In this document: one piece after another, positions 53,088-60,830 of the stretch
Layout: each line of letters starts with the position of its first letter
Numbering within the stretch: the stretch's first letter is position 1
Origin: Flavobacterium hungaricum
Lineage (GTDB): Bacteria; Bacteroidota; Bacteroidia; Flavobacteriales; Flavobacteriaceae
NCBI RefSeq assembly: GCF_015182285.1
Contig: NZ_PRDM01000006.1
Span: 124,001-188,000 of the forward strand
Length of the DNA: 64,000 nucleotides
Direction of reading: 5' to 3'
Program-made: the position numbers and the translations under genes
The notes under the pieces: generated by a model
Told to the model about the DNA's origin: nothing
What the model saw: the letters and a program-made list of their open reading frames with translations, nothing else
Database searches by the model: none

Positions 53088-53309
53088 TTAGTTCAATTAG
53101 ATAATTAGATAATTAGAAAATGAGATAATTGAAAAACTAACTCAAATTCAATTTTATAATTTGATATGAAAGGCAAAATAAATGTAAAATAATCAATCCG
53201 ATGAATCAATTAACAAATTATTGCATTTTCAAAATTTAGAATTTGTATTTCAGAATTAAATAATTAGATCATTTCAAGAAATTATCTAATCATCAAATTG
53301 GTACATTTC
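53088..53309. other. 222-base AT-rich gap with small repeats, no gene
   Basis: Directly repeated AATTAGAT units lie at about 53096-53116. A 13-base imperfect inverted repeat (53263-53275 with 53278-53290, two-base loop) lies just beyond the AhpD-like stop on the minus strand; it lacks a clear T-run, so a terminator role is doubtful. Nothing coding is seen. Confidence 0.4.
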
Positions 53310-53660
53310 CTAATTGCCATTCTCTTCAAGAGCTTCCCAGAATTCGTAAGCTCTTCTTAAGTGTGGTACTACAATGGTACCGCCGACAAGAGTTGCAATT
53401 CCCATTGCCTCCATCATTTCTTCTTTAGTAACGCCTTCTTTATAGCTGGTTTCTAAATGATATTTTACGCAGTCATCACAACGCAATACAGCAGAAGCAA
53501 CCAAACCTAAAAGTTCTTTTGTTTTTACATCAAGAGCGCCTGCAGCATATGCATTGGTGTCAAGATTAAAAATTCGCTTTACAATTTTGTTATTGTCAGC
53601 TAGTAATTTTTCGTTCATTTTAGAACGATAGTCGTTAAATTCTTGAACGATATCAGACAT
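53310..53660 (-). CDS. AhpD-like/carboxymuconolactone decarboxylase family protein
   Basis: 116 residues. 'VLRCDDCVKYHLETSYKEG' holds the CxxC...H redox motif of the AhpD-like subgroup, and 'TKEEMMEAMGIATLVGG' is the typical following helix. 'TKELLGLVASAVLR' precedes it. Members are small oligomeric peroxidase or disulfide-exchange proteins; the true reaction is unknown here. It overlaps the end of tatC by eight bases and is likely cotranscribed with tatC and the KdsD-type gene. Confidence 0.88.
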   Translation of the reverse strand: MSDIVQEFNDYRSKMNEKLLADNNKIVKRIFNLDTNAYAAGALDVKTKELLGLVASAVLRCDDCVKYHLETSYKEGVTKEEMMEAMGIATLVGGTIVVPHLRRAYEFWEALEENGN

Positions 53661-54468
53661 TTTCTTTTAATTTATTTTTATAGACAATTTTCGAAATCAA
53701 GATGCTTATTTCGTAGATAATCAACATTGGTATTGCTACAATGGTCTGACTTACAACATCTGGAGGTGTTACAATAGCGGCAACAATTAAAATAATTACA
53801 ACCGCATATTTCCAATACTTTCTTAAAAATTCAGGAGTAACCAGTCCCAGTTTAGTTAAGAAATAGATAATAATCGGAAGCTCGAAGAATAAACCACTGG
53901 CCAGAACACTCGTTTTAACCATTCCCATGTAAGACTCAATGGTAAACTGATTTACCACTACTTTACTCACAGAGAAAGTAGCGACAAAATTTACCGACAT
54001 CGGAATCACGACAAAATACCCGAATATTACTCCTAAAAAGAAAAGCAGTGAAGAAGAAAAAATAAACAACTTTGCGTTTTTACGTTCTTTCTCGTACAAA
54101 GCCGGGCTTATAAACTTCCATATTTCATATAAAATATAAGGGAAACTGGTAATAAATCCGACTAGGATACACATCCAGACGAAAATATTAACCTGACCTT
54201 CCATCTCTGTATTCTGAATAATAAAGTTCAATTCGGTGATGCAGATACTGTCAGCAAAACCCAATTGGTGCGATAGATCGCAAAACCAAACATAGGTAAA
54301 AAATGAAGGTTTTGTTGGAGCTAGTATTATTTCATCAAATAAATAATCACTAAAAAAATACGTCACAATTCCCATTACGATAACTGCAACTGTGCTTCTG
54401 ACCAAAAGCCATCTTAATTCTTCAAGATGGTCTAAAAATGACATCTCGCCAAGGTTTTTCTTTGCCAT
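53653..54468 (-). CDS. tatC: Sec-independent protein translocase TatC
   Basis: 271 residues with six membrane helices. 'MSFLDHLEELRWLLVRS' near the N-terminus is the conserved TatC twin-arginine-binding segment, and 'FPYILYEIWKFISPALYEKERK' (split over about 150-175) and 'FFELPIIIYFLTKLGLVTPEFL' are family hallmarks. It has a longer periplasmic loop 1 than E. coli TatC, including 'FCDLSHQLGFADSICI', as is common in Bacteroidota. It shares one base with the stop of the upstream KdsD-type gene. Confidence 0.97.
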   Translation of the reverse strand: MAKKNLGEMSFLDHLEELRWLLVRSTVAVIVMGIVTYFFSDYLFDEIILAPTKPSFFTYVWFCDLSHQLGFADSICITELNFIIQNTEMEGQVNIFVWMCILVGFITSFPYILYEIWKFISPALYEKERKNAKLFIFSSSLLFFLGVIFGYFVVIPMSVNFVATFSVSKVVVNQFTIESYMGMVKTSVLASGLFFELPIIIYFLTKLGLVTPEFLRKYWKYAVVIILIVAAIVTPPDVVSQTIVAIPMLIIYEISILISKIVYKNKLKENV

Positions 54469-55433
54469 TATATGATTCCTTCTTTTAAAATGTCATGTAA
54501 GTGTAAAACGCCTTTGTATGTTCCTTCATCAGAAACAATTAACTGTGTGATAGAGTAATCTTCTAAAATGTTCAGCGCATCAACCGCCATTGTTTCAGAA
54601 GAAACCATTTTTGGATTTTTAGTCATAATATCTTTAGCTGTTAAGTCGGCAATAGAATCTCTGTCGTTCAGCATTCTTCGGATATCTCCATCGGTAATAA
54701 TTCCGATAATTTTTTCATCTTCAAGAACAGCCGTTACGCCCAATCTTTTCTCAGAGATTTCAAATATGGCTTTTTTGATAGAAGTGTCTGCTGTTACCAT
54801 TGGTTTTAGAGAATGCTCGATCATGTCTTTTACGCGGAGCAGTAATTTTTTGCCCAATGCGCCTCCTGGGTGATACACCGCAAAATCTTCGGGTTTAAAA
54901 TCACGCATTTCCATAAGGCATACCGCTAGAGCATCGCCCATTACAAGCTGCGCGGTTGTACTGTTTGTAGGTGCCAGATTGATCGGGCATGCCTCCATGT
55001 CAACAGTAGTATTTAAAACATAATCAGAACCTTTTGCTAAAAAGGAAGTTACGTTTCCTGTAATTGCAATCAAAGTATTCCCGAATCTTTTTAATAACGG
55101 AACCAAAACTTTAATTTCAGGACTGTTACCGCTTTTTGAAATACAGATAATAATATCATCATTTTGGATCATTCCTAAATCGCCGTGAATTGCTTCTGAA
55201 GCGTGAAGGAACATGGATGGAGTGCCGGTAGAGTTAAAAGTAGCAACCATTTTTTGAGCAATGATGGCGCTTTTTCCGATTCCGGTAACGATCAGCCGCC
55301 CTTTTGTTTCGTAAATCCGCTGAACTGCTTCGTAGAAATTTTCGTCCAGAAAATCAATTAATTTTGTAATTGCTTCACTTTCAGATAATATTGTTTTTTT
55401 GGCTATCGCCAATATATTTTCTTTTGTAATCAA
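54468..55433 (-). CDS. kdsD: KpsF/GutQ-type sugar-phosphate isomerase (arabinose-5-phosphate isomerase)
   Basis: 321 residues from the TTG at 55433. The frame runs on to 55529, but that would overlap recQ and add a non-conserved tail. An SIS domain ('RLIVTGIGKSAIIAQKMVATFNSTGTPS' spans about 40-67; 'EAIHGDLGM', 'ISKSGNSPEI') is followed by a CBS pair ('MIEHSLKPMVTADTS', 'VLEDEKIIGIITDGDIRRML', 'DIMTKNPKMV'). It interconverts ribulose-5-P and arabinose-5-P for Kdo synthesis. It heads a minus-strand unit with tatC and the AhpD-like gene. Confidence 0.93.
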   Translation of the reverse strand: MITKENILAIAKKTILSESEAITKLIDFLDENFYEAVQRIYETKGRLIVTGIGKSAIIAQKMVATFNSTGTPSMFLHASEAIHGDLGMIQNDDIIICISKSGNSPEIKVLVPLLKRFGNTLIAITGNVTSFLAKGSDYVLNTTVDMEACPINLAPTNSTTAQLVMGDALAVCLMEMRDFKPEDFAVYHPGGALGKKLLLRVKDMIEHSLKPMVTADTSIKKAIFEISEKRLGVTAVLEDEKIIGIITDGDIRRMLNDRDSIADLTAKDIMTKNPKMVSSETMAVDALNILEDYSITQLIVSDEGTYKGVLHLHDILKEGII

Positions 55434-55449
55434 AACAGAATATTTAAAA

Positions 55450-55480
55450 TTTGTATGTATAAAAGAAAGTTGTATCTTTA
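55450..55480 (+). promoter_or_regulatory. candidate recQ promoter (TTTG, 19 bases, TATCTTTA)
   Basis: TTTG at 55450-55453 and TATCTTTA at 55473-55480 are separated by 19 bases, the expected Bacteroidota spacing; the -7 element differs from TAnnTTTG only at the last base. It lies 40 bases before the recQ ATG. Confidence 0.5.
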
Positions 55481-55487
55481 TGTGTTG

Positions 55488-55495
55488 CAAATTTA
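55488..55495 (-). promoter_or_regulatory. candidate -7 element (TAAATTTG) for the kdsD-tatC unit
   Basis: An exact TAnnTTTG match on the minus strand, about 55 bases upstream of the TTG at 55433. It supports the short KdsD start, because transcription would begin downstream of the longer frame's start. No -33 box is evident. Confidence 0.4.
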
Positions 55496-55519
55496 TACAA
55501 ATTACCATTAATATAAAGA

Positions 55520-57715
55520 ATGAATTCAAACGAAATTGAAATACATAAAGAATTAAAGAAGTATTTCGGCTTTAGCCAATTTAAGGGCTTGCAAGAGCAA
55601 GTCATTACGAGTATTTTAGGTAAGACAAATACTTTCGTAATTATGCCTACTGGTGGTGGAAAGTCTCTTTGTTATCAATTACCCGCTTTAATTCAGGATG
55701 GAACAGCAATTGTTGTTTCTCCATTGATTGCTTTGATGAAAAATCAAGTTGATGCGATTCGAAGCCTTTCTTCAGAAAATGGAGTTGCGCATGTGTTGAA
55801 TTCCTCTCTTACGAAAACAGAAATTGCTCAGGTAAAAAAAGATATTACTTCTGGATTGACAAAGCTTTTATATGTTGCTCCCGAATCTTTAACAAAAGAA
55901 GAGTATGTCGCTTTTTTGCAAAGTGTGCCAATTTCGTTTGTGGCTATTGACGAAGCGCATTGTATCTCAGAATGGGGGCATGATTTTAGGCCCGAGTATC
56001 GTAATCTGAGACATATTATTAAACAGCTGGGCAAAGTGCCCATTATTGGTCTTACTGCAACGGCTACTCCAAAAGTTCAGGAAGATATTCTTAAAAACCT
56101 GGACATGTCAGATGCTAATACTTTCAAGGCATCTTTTAACAGGCCTAATTTGTATTACGAAGTTCGTACCAAAACTAAAAATATAGAATCGGATATTATT
56201 CGATTCATCAAACAGCATAAAGGAAAATCTGGAATCATTTACTGTCTTAGCCGTAAAAAAGTAGAATCTATTGCTGAGGTTTTACAGGTTAACGGAATCA
56301 GTGCTGTTCCTTATCACGCAGGTTTAGATGCTAAAACCCGCGCCAAACATCAGGACATGTTTTTGATGGAAGATGTTGATGTCGTTGTGGCAACAATCGC
56401 TTTCGGAATGGGAATTGACAAACCGGATGTTCGATTTGTAATTCACCACGATATTCCAAAATCATTAGAAAGTTATTATCAGGAAACCGGACGTGCCGGC
56501 CGTGATGGAGGAGAAGGACATTGTCTGGCTTACTATTCTTATAAGGATGTAGAAAAGCTGGAGAAATTTATGTCTGGAAAACCAGTTGCTGAACAAGAAA
56601 TTGGATTTGCTCTTTTACAGGAAGTAGTGGCTTACGCCGAAACCTCAATGTCGCGCAGAAAATTCCTGCTGCATTATTTTGGTGAAGAATTTGACAGCGA
56701 AACAGGCGAAGGTGCTGATATGGATGACAACGTGCGTAATCCGAAAAATAAGATCGAAGCCAAAGATCAAGTTGTTAAATTGCTTGAAGTCGTTCGTGAT
56801 ACCAAACATATTTACAAATCAAAAGAAATTGTATTTACCTTAATAGGTCGCGTTAATGCGGTTATTAAAGCGCATAAAACAGATACACAGCCTTACTTTG
56901 GTTCAGGATCTGATCATGACGAAAAATATTGGATGGCACTCTTAAGACAAGTCTTAGTTTCTAGTTATTTGTCTAAAGATATTGAGACTTACGGAATTAT
57001 TAAAATTACAGACAAAGGATTGGATTATATTAAAAATCCAGTTTCTTTTATGATGTCCGAAGACCACGAATACAGTGAAGCAGACGACGAAGCAATTGTT
57101 ACAGGCTCTAAGGCTTCTGGTACTGCCGATGAAGTTCTGACAGGAATGCTTCGTGAACTTCGTAAAAAAGTAGCTAAAAAATTAGGTGTTCCTCCATTTG
57201 TAGTTTTTCAAGATCCTTCTCTTGAAGACATGGCGCTTAAATATCCTATTACAATTGCCGAACTGTATAATATTCACGGTGTAGGTGAAGGAAAAGCTAA
57301 AAAATACGGAAGCGAATTTGTTGCCTTAATAAGTCGATATGTAGAAGATAACGACATTATTCGTCCAGACGATCTAGTTGTAAAATCTACAGGAGTCAAT
57401 TCTGCAAACAAATTATACATCATTCAGAATATAGATAGAAAACTTTCTTTAAAAGATATCGCTTCTGCGAAAGGACTTTCGATGGATGCTTTAATAAAAG
57501 AAATGGAACAAATTGTTTATTCTGGCACCAAGTTGAATATCAAATATTGGATCGATGATATGCTTGACGACGATCAGCAGGAAGAAATTCATGATTACTT
57601 TATGGAATCAGAATCAGATAAAATCGAAGATGCGCTTAAAGAATTCGACGGCGATTATGATATCGATGAACTGCGTTTGATGCGTATCAAGTTTATTAGT
57701 GAAGTTGCTAACTAG
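55520..57715 (+). CDS. recQ: ATP-dependent DNA helicase RecQ without zinc-binding cysteines
   Basis: 731 residues. Motif 0 'YFGFSQFKGLQEQVI', Walker A 'GGGKS' (45-49), 'DEAHCISEWGHDFRPEYR' (144-161) and motif VI 'QETGRAGRDG' (321-330) are intact. A winged-helix/RQC-like region and an HRDC-like domain ('LGVPPFVVFQDPSLEDMA', 'VGEGKAKKYG') follow. The zinc-binding segment is changed: where E. coli has four cysteines, residues 371-408 have none. The C-terminal 100 residues are acidic. It unwinds DNA in recombination and repair. It is divergent from the kdsD unit. Confidence 0.95.
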   Translation: MNSNEIEIHKELKKYFGFSQFKGLQEQVITSILGKTNTFVIMPTGGGKSLCYQLPALIQDGTAIVVSPLIALMKNQVDAIRSLSSENGVAHVLNSSLTKTEIAQVKKDITSGLTKLLYVAPESLTKEEYVAFLQSVPISFVAIDEAHCISEWGHDFRPEYRNLRHIIKQLGKVPIIGLTATATPKVQEDILKNLDMSDANTFKASFNRPNLYYEVRTKTKNIESDIIRFIKQHKGKSGIIYCLSRKKVESIAEVLQVNGISAVPYHAGLDAKTRAKHQDMFLMEDVDVVVATIAFGMGIDKPDVRFVIHHDIPKSLESYYQETGRAGRDGGEGHCLAYYSYKDVEKLEKFMSGKPVAEQEIGFALLQEVVAYAETSMSRRKFLLHYFGEEFDSETGEGADMDDNVRNPKNKIEAKDQVVKLLEVVRDTKHIYKSKEIVFTLIGRVNAVIKAHKTDTQPYFGSGSDHDEKYWMALLRQVLVSSYLSKDIETYGIIKITDKGLDYIKNPVSFMMSEDHEYSEADDEAIVTGSKASGTADEVLTGMLRELRKKVAKKLGVPPFVVFQDPSLEDMALKYPITIAELYNIHGVGEGKAKKYGSEFVALISRYVEDNDIIRPDDLVVKSTGVNSANKLYIIQNIDRKLSLKDIASAKGLSMDALIKEMEQIVYSGTKLNIKYWIDDMLDDDQQEEIHDYFMESESDKIEDALKEFDGDYDIDELRLMRIKFISEVAN

Positions 57716-57724
57716 TTATAAGTT

Positions 57725-57775
57725 AAATGTGAGATGTAAAATGTATTTTTCGATACAAACATCTCACATTTTTCA
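57725..57775. terminator. bidirectional hairpin terminator after recQ
   Basis: AAATGTGAGATGT (57725-57737) and ACATCTCACATTT (57759-57771) form a perfect 13-bp stem followed by TT. The 21-base loop contains a nested TGTAT/ATACA pairing. It lies 10 bases after the recQ stop and 10 bases before the end of the convergent small gene. Confidence 0.75.
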
Positions 57776-57784
57776 TTTCACATC

Positions 57785-58024
57785 TTACTCAGAATAAACT
57801 TCCCCGCGATGCGGTTTCAGGGCATCTCTTACTTGAATCATATTTTCATCGGTTACCACCATAAATGCTGTGGCGTGCATATCATTTAGAATATTAAAAC
57901 CAGTAATATTTAAAGGTAATTTTTCTATAGCGATATATTCTTTCAAATGAATCTCGTGATGTTCGGCTGTTTTCGCAGAAGCCGGACCACGAAAATCCCA
58001 AATCAATTTTATTTTTCTAGACAT
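57785..58024 (-). CDS. small conserved protein of unknown function (79 aa)
   Basis: 79 residues, soluble, no cysteine. 'KIKLIWDFRGPASAKTAEHHEIHLKEY' is spread over residues 4-30 and contains an HH pair; 'HATAFMVVTDENMIQVRDALKP' fills the C-terminal half. The alternating hydrophobic pattern looks like a compact alpha/beta domain. I believe similar proteins exist in other Flavobacteriia but know no function. It is convergent with recQ and faces a large repeat-filled gap upstream. Confidence 0.7.
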   Translation of the reverse strand: MSRKIKLIWDFRGPASAKTAEHHEIHLKEYIAIEKLPLNITGFNILNDMHATAFMVVTDENMIQVRDALKPHRGEVYSE

Positions 58025-58130
58025 TTTTTTTAAAGGTGCAAAGGTTCAGAGAGGCAAAGGTACAAAGTCTATTTTTAAAAAAAAGGTACTGAGGTTCTGA
58101 GATGCTAAGGTTCTAAGTTTTTTTCTGTAG

Positions 58131-58150
58131 AGACACACTGCAGTGCGTCT
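58131..58150. repeat. near-perfect 20-base palindrome
   Basis: AGACACACTG (58131-58140) faces CAGTGCGTCT (58141-58150) with one mismatched pair. The sequence looks like the GTAGAGACGCACTGCAGTGCGTCT type of intergenic repeat that I recall from flavobacterial genomes; the family assignment is from memory. Confidence 0.5.
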
Positions 58151-58238
58151 ATCTTTTCTTCAAAGAAGTCTTTTTAATCCAAAGTAATCTGTGGCTTAAA
58201 ATGAATATTAAAGATTTTACGAAAAAGAGAAAAGCTGC

Positions 58239-58397
58239 TATATAATTAACCGCAAAGTGCGCTAAGATTTTTTAAAGGTACGGTTTTATAAAAATACAAA
58301 GTTCGCAAAGCTTTGTGTCGATCTAGCTTTGCGAACTTTGTGTTTTCGATCCGTAAAGTAAAATTAAATCTTAGCGTACTTTGCGGTTAATTATATA
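58239..58397. repeat. nested large inverted-repeat element
   Basis: Outer arms of 32 bases (58239-58270 and 58366-58397) match with a single G-T type difference; they contain ACCGCAAAGTGCGCTAAG. Inner arms of 17 bases (58296-58312 and 58325-58341, around GCAAAGCTTTG-like sequence) match perfectly, and a TACGG/CCGTA pair lies between. The whole can fold into one long interrupted stem. It looks like a MITE- or REP-like intergenic element, with no transposase nearby. Confidence 0.75.
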
Positions 58398-58414
58398 AAG
58401 TCAGTTCAAAATAG

Positions 58415-58422
58415 TATTTTTG
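58415..58422 (+). promoter_or_regulatory. candidate -7 element (TATTTTTG) for the FAD dehydrogenase gene
   Basis: An exact TAnnTTTG match 47 bases before the ATG, just outside the right arm of the large inverted repeat. No well-placed -33 TTG is seen. Confidence 0.45.
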
Positions 58423-58469
58423 CATCTTCTTTTCATAGAAAGAAAAGCTAATAGAATAAATAAGATACA

Positions 58470-60029
58470 ATGCCAAGAGAACTTTTACTTCAGGTAACGC
58501 CAGAAATTGCTGCAAACGAATCACTTTTAAGAGACCATTTGTCTAAACAAATTAAAGTTTCTGTAAAAGAAATACAGCATGTTTCTATTTTGAAACGCTC
58601 TATAGATGCGCGTCAAAAGGCAATTAAAATCAATTTGAAAGTTCTTATTTATTTACAAGGCGAACCTTTTCAGGAAACTAAAATTGAGCTGCCTTTGTAT
58701 AGAGATGTTTCTAAAGCACAGGAAGTAATTGTAGTTGGGGCAGGTCCGGCTGGGCTTTTTGCGGCTTTGCAATTAATTGAATTAGGACTGAAACCAATTG
58801 TACTGGAACGCGGAAAAGACGTTCGCGGACGTCGACGCGATTTGAAAGCAATTAATAGAGAGCATATCGTTAACGAAGACTCTAACTATTGTTTTGGCGA
58901 AGGCGGCGCGGGAACATACTCAGACGGAAAATTGTATACCCGTTCTAAAAAACGTGGTGATGTAACCCGAATTTTAGAGCTTTTGGTTGCTTTTGGAGCT
59001 TCAGAAGATATTTTGATTGAAGCGCATCCGCATATTGGAACCAATAAACTGCCTAAAATTATTGAAGACATTCGAAACAAAATTATCGAGTTTGGCGGTC
59101 AGGTTTTGTTTGATACCAGAGTTACAGATATTTTAGTAAAAAACAATGAAGTCGATGGCGTCGTAACGCAAAACGGAGATACCATCAATGCTAATAAACT
59201 GATTTTGGCAACGGGACATTCGGCTCGCGATATTTTTGAATTATTAGATAAAAAGAAAATTTTTATAGAAGCAAAACCTTTTGCTTTAGGAGTTCGTGCA
59301 GAGCATTCTCAGGAATTAATAGACAGTATTCAATACAGTTGCGATTACAGAGGCGAACATTTACCTCCAGCACCGTATTCTATTGTAAAACAAGTTAACG
59401 GCCGCGGCATGTATTCTTTTTGCATGTGTCCGGGTGGTGTGATTGCGCCTTGTGCAACAAGTCCGGGAGAAGTGGTTACCAACGGATGGTCGCCGTCTAA
59501 ACGTGATCAGGCAACGGCAAATTCTGGAATTGTAATTGAATTAAAACTGGAAGATTTTAAGCCTTTTGCAAAATTTGGTGCTTTGGCCGGAATGGAATTC
59601 CAAAAAAGTATCGAACAAAAAGCATGGCATTTGGCGGGGCAGACTCAAAAAGTTCCGGCACAAAGAATGATTGATTTTACACAAAATAAAGTTTCAGCAG
59701 ATATTCCGAAAACGTCATATGTTCCGGGTACGACTTCTGTAGAAATGGGGCAGGTTTTTCCGGGATTTTTATCGCAGATCTTACGCGAAGGTTTTAAAGA
59801 ATTCGGAAAATCAATGCGCGGTTATTTAACCAATGAAGCTATTTTGCATGCTCCAGAAAGCAGAACTTCGTCACCGGTTAGAATTCCGAGAGATTCCATG
59901 ACTTTAGAGCATTTGCAGATTAAAGGATTGTATCCTTGCGGAGAAGGTGCAGGTTATGCCGGCGGAATCATTTCTGCAGCAATCGATGGCGAAAAATGTG
60001 CCTTGATGATCGCGGAATCCTTGAAATAA
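58470..60029 (+). CDS. FAD-dependent dehydrogenase/oxidoreductase, function unknown
   Basis: 519 residues. An N-terminal alpha/beta segment (1-80) precedes the dinucleotide-binding fold 'VIVVGAGPAGLFAALQL' (86-102) ending in 'PIVLERGKDVRGRRRD'. 'NYCFGEGGAGTYSDGKLYTR' is a strong signature of the COG2509-type uncharacterised FAD dehydrogenases. 'MCPGGVIAPCATSPGEVVTNGWS' and the C-terminal 'LYPCGEGAGYAGGIISAAIDG' complete the FAD-binding elements. Substrate unknown. The gene is clearly richer in GC than the glycan region. Confidence 0.87.
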   Translation: MPRELLLQVTPEIAANESLLRDHLSKQIKVSVKEIQHVSILKRSIDARQKAIKINLKVLIYLQGEPFQETKIELPLYRDVSKAQEVIVVGAGPAGLFAALQLIELGLKPIVLERGKDVRGRRRDLKAINREHIVNEDSNYCFGEGGAGTYSDGKLYTRSKKRGDVTRILELLVAFGASEDILIEAHPHIGTNKLPKIIEDIRNKIIEFGGQVLFDTRVTDILVKNNEVDGVVTQNGDTINANKLILATGHSARDIFELLDKKKIFIEAKPFALGVRAEHSQELIDSIQYSCDYRGEHLPPAPYSIVKQVNGRGMYSFCMCPGGVIAPCATSPGEVVTNGWSPSKRDQATANSGIVIELKLEDFKPFAKFGALAGMEFQKSIEQKAWHLAGQTQKVPAQRMIDFTQNKVSADIPKTSYVPGTTSVEMGQVFPGFLSQILREGFKEFGKSMRGYLTNEAILHAPESRTSSPVRIPRDSMTLEHLQIKGLYPCGEGAGYAGGIISAAIDGEKCALMIAESLK

Positions 60030-60044
60030 TTGGGATTCGCATTT

Positions 60045-60073
60045 TTTGTGTAGTAAAAGATTTGTTATCTTAG
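60045..60073 (+). promoter_or_regulatory. candidate promoter for the SUKH-like gene
   Basis: TTTG at 60045-60048 and TATCTTAG at 60066-60073 are 17 bases apart; the -7 element has one mismatch to TAnnTTTG. The site lies in the 75-base gap, 31 bases before the ATG. Confidence 0.35.
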
Positions 60074-60104
60074 TATTCTAATTCTAATAGAATATTCCCC
60101 AAAG

Positions 60105-60806
60105 ATGACCATACAAGAAATAGAAACAAAATACGGATTTAGTTATCCGCTTTTATACAAACAATTAGATGCCGATAGTATGCTGGATGTCGGCGAATAC
60201 GGGCCAAATTGGTATACAGAAGTGTATCCAACCTTAAAAAATAACCCGCCTTTATTACTGCATTCTTATGATTTTGAATCTTTGAATTTGAAATCTGTTG
60301 CCCAGGAAATTGAAGATTTAAGAGATCCTGAAGATTATCGCAATATAAATCCCGAATTTAGGTTTATTCCATTTGCAAAAAGCGGCGGCGGCGATCATTA
60401 TTGTTTTTTCTTAAACGAAGAAAATAATGGAGATGTACCGATCGTATTTGTCTGGCATGATATGAATGAAGTGGATTATCTGGCAAAAAACCTGCAGGAT
60501 TTTATCTTTAAAGTCTTATTGATCGATATGTCCAAAAAAGATATTTACAACGAACTTAGCGACGAAGAGTTTCGAAGCGATATCGAATCGGTTTTTAGAT
60601 CTCATAAGAAATATTTAACCACGCGTCAAAATGAAATTTTGGAAGAAATTTTGACCCGCGAAATTATTGATTATGAAATAAATGTTTCGCCAAAAATAAA
60701 AGAATCCGCAAGAGGATTGTTGACCGATCACGAGTTAGAATCCATTGTTAACGAAGTGATTCTTTTTGATAAAATGAATAAAAGTTTTAAATATTCAAAT
60801 GAATAA
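60105..60806 (+). CDS. SMI1/KNR4 (SUKH)-like protein
   Basis: 233 residues, soluble. 'IETKYGFSYPLLYKQL' near the start, 'FRFIPFAKSGGGDHYCFFLNE' around residues 86-106 and 'VPIVFVWHDMNEVDYLAKNLQDFI' follow the SUKH pattern of a helix, a G-D-rich turn and the 'W/hD' strand. SUKH proteins are often immunity partners of polymorphic toxins, but many are stand-alone. A C-terminal helical extension of about 80 residues is charged. It is followed 24 bases later by the DUF6630-like gene, and no toxin gene is visible. Confidence 0.78.
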   Translation: MTIQEIETKYGFSYPLLYKQLDADSMLDVGEYGPNWYTEVYPTLKNNPPLLLHSYDFESLNLKSVAQEIEDLRDPEDYRNINPEFRFIPFAKSGGGDHYCFFLNEENNGDVPIVFVWHDMNEVDYLAKNLQDFIFKVLLIDMSKKDIYNELSDEEFRSDIESVFRSHKKYLTTRQNEILEEILTREIIDYEINVSPKIKESARGLLTDHELESIVNEVILFDKMNKSFKYSNE

Positions 60807-60830
60807 TACTCCACTCTAAACGCCACTTAC

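Larger units (their letters stand above)
58025..58469. other. 445-base intergenic gap filled with repeat-like elements
   Basis: No ORF of note. From left to right it holds purine-rich AGGTTC/AAGGTAC repeats (about 58034-58120), a 20-base near-palindrome (58131-58150) and a large nested hairpin (58239-58397). A -7-like element for the next gene lies at 58415. The elements look like Flavobacterium intergenic repeats rather than coding DNA. Confidence 0.6.

Noticed and set aside
54568..54873. 101-residue plus-strand ORF opposite kdsD
   Set aside because: It is the antisense shadow of the CBS-domain coding region.
54468..55529. Longer KdsD protein starting at 55529
   Set aside because: The extra N-terminus is not family-like, overlaps recQ by 10 bases and lies upstream of the likely -7 element; the TTG at 55433 fits better.
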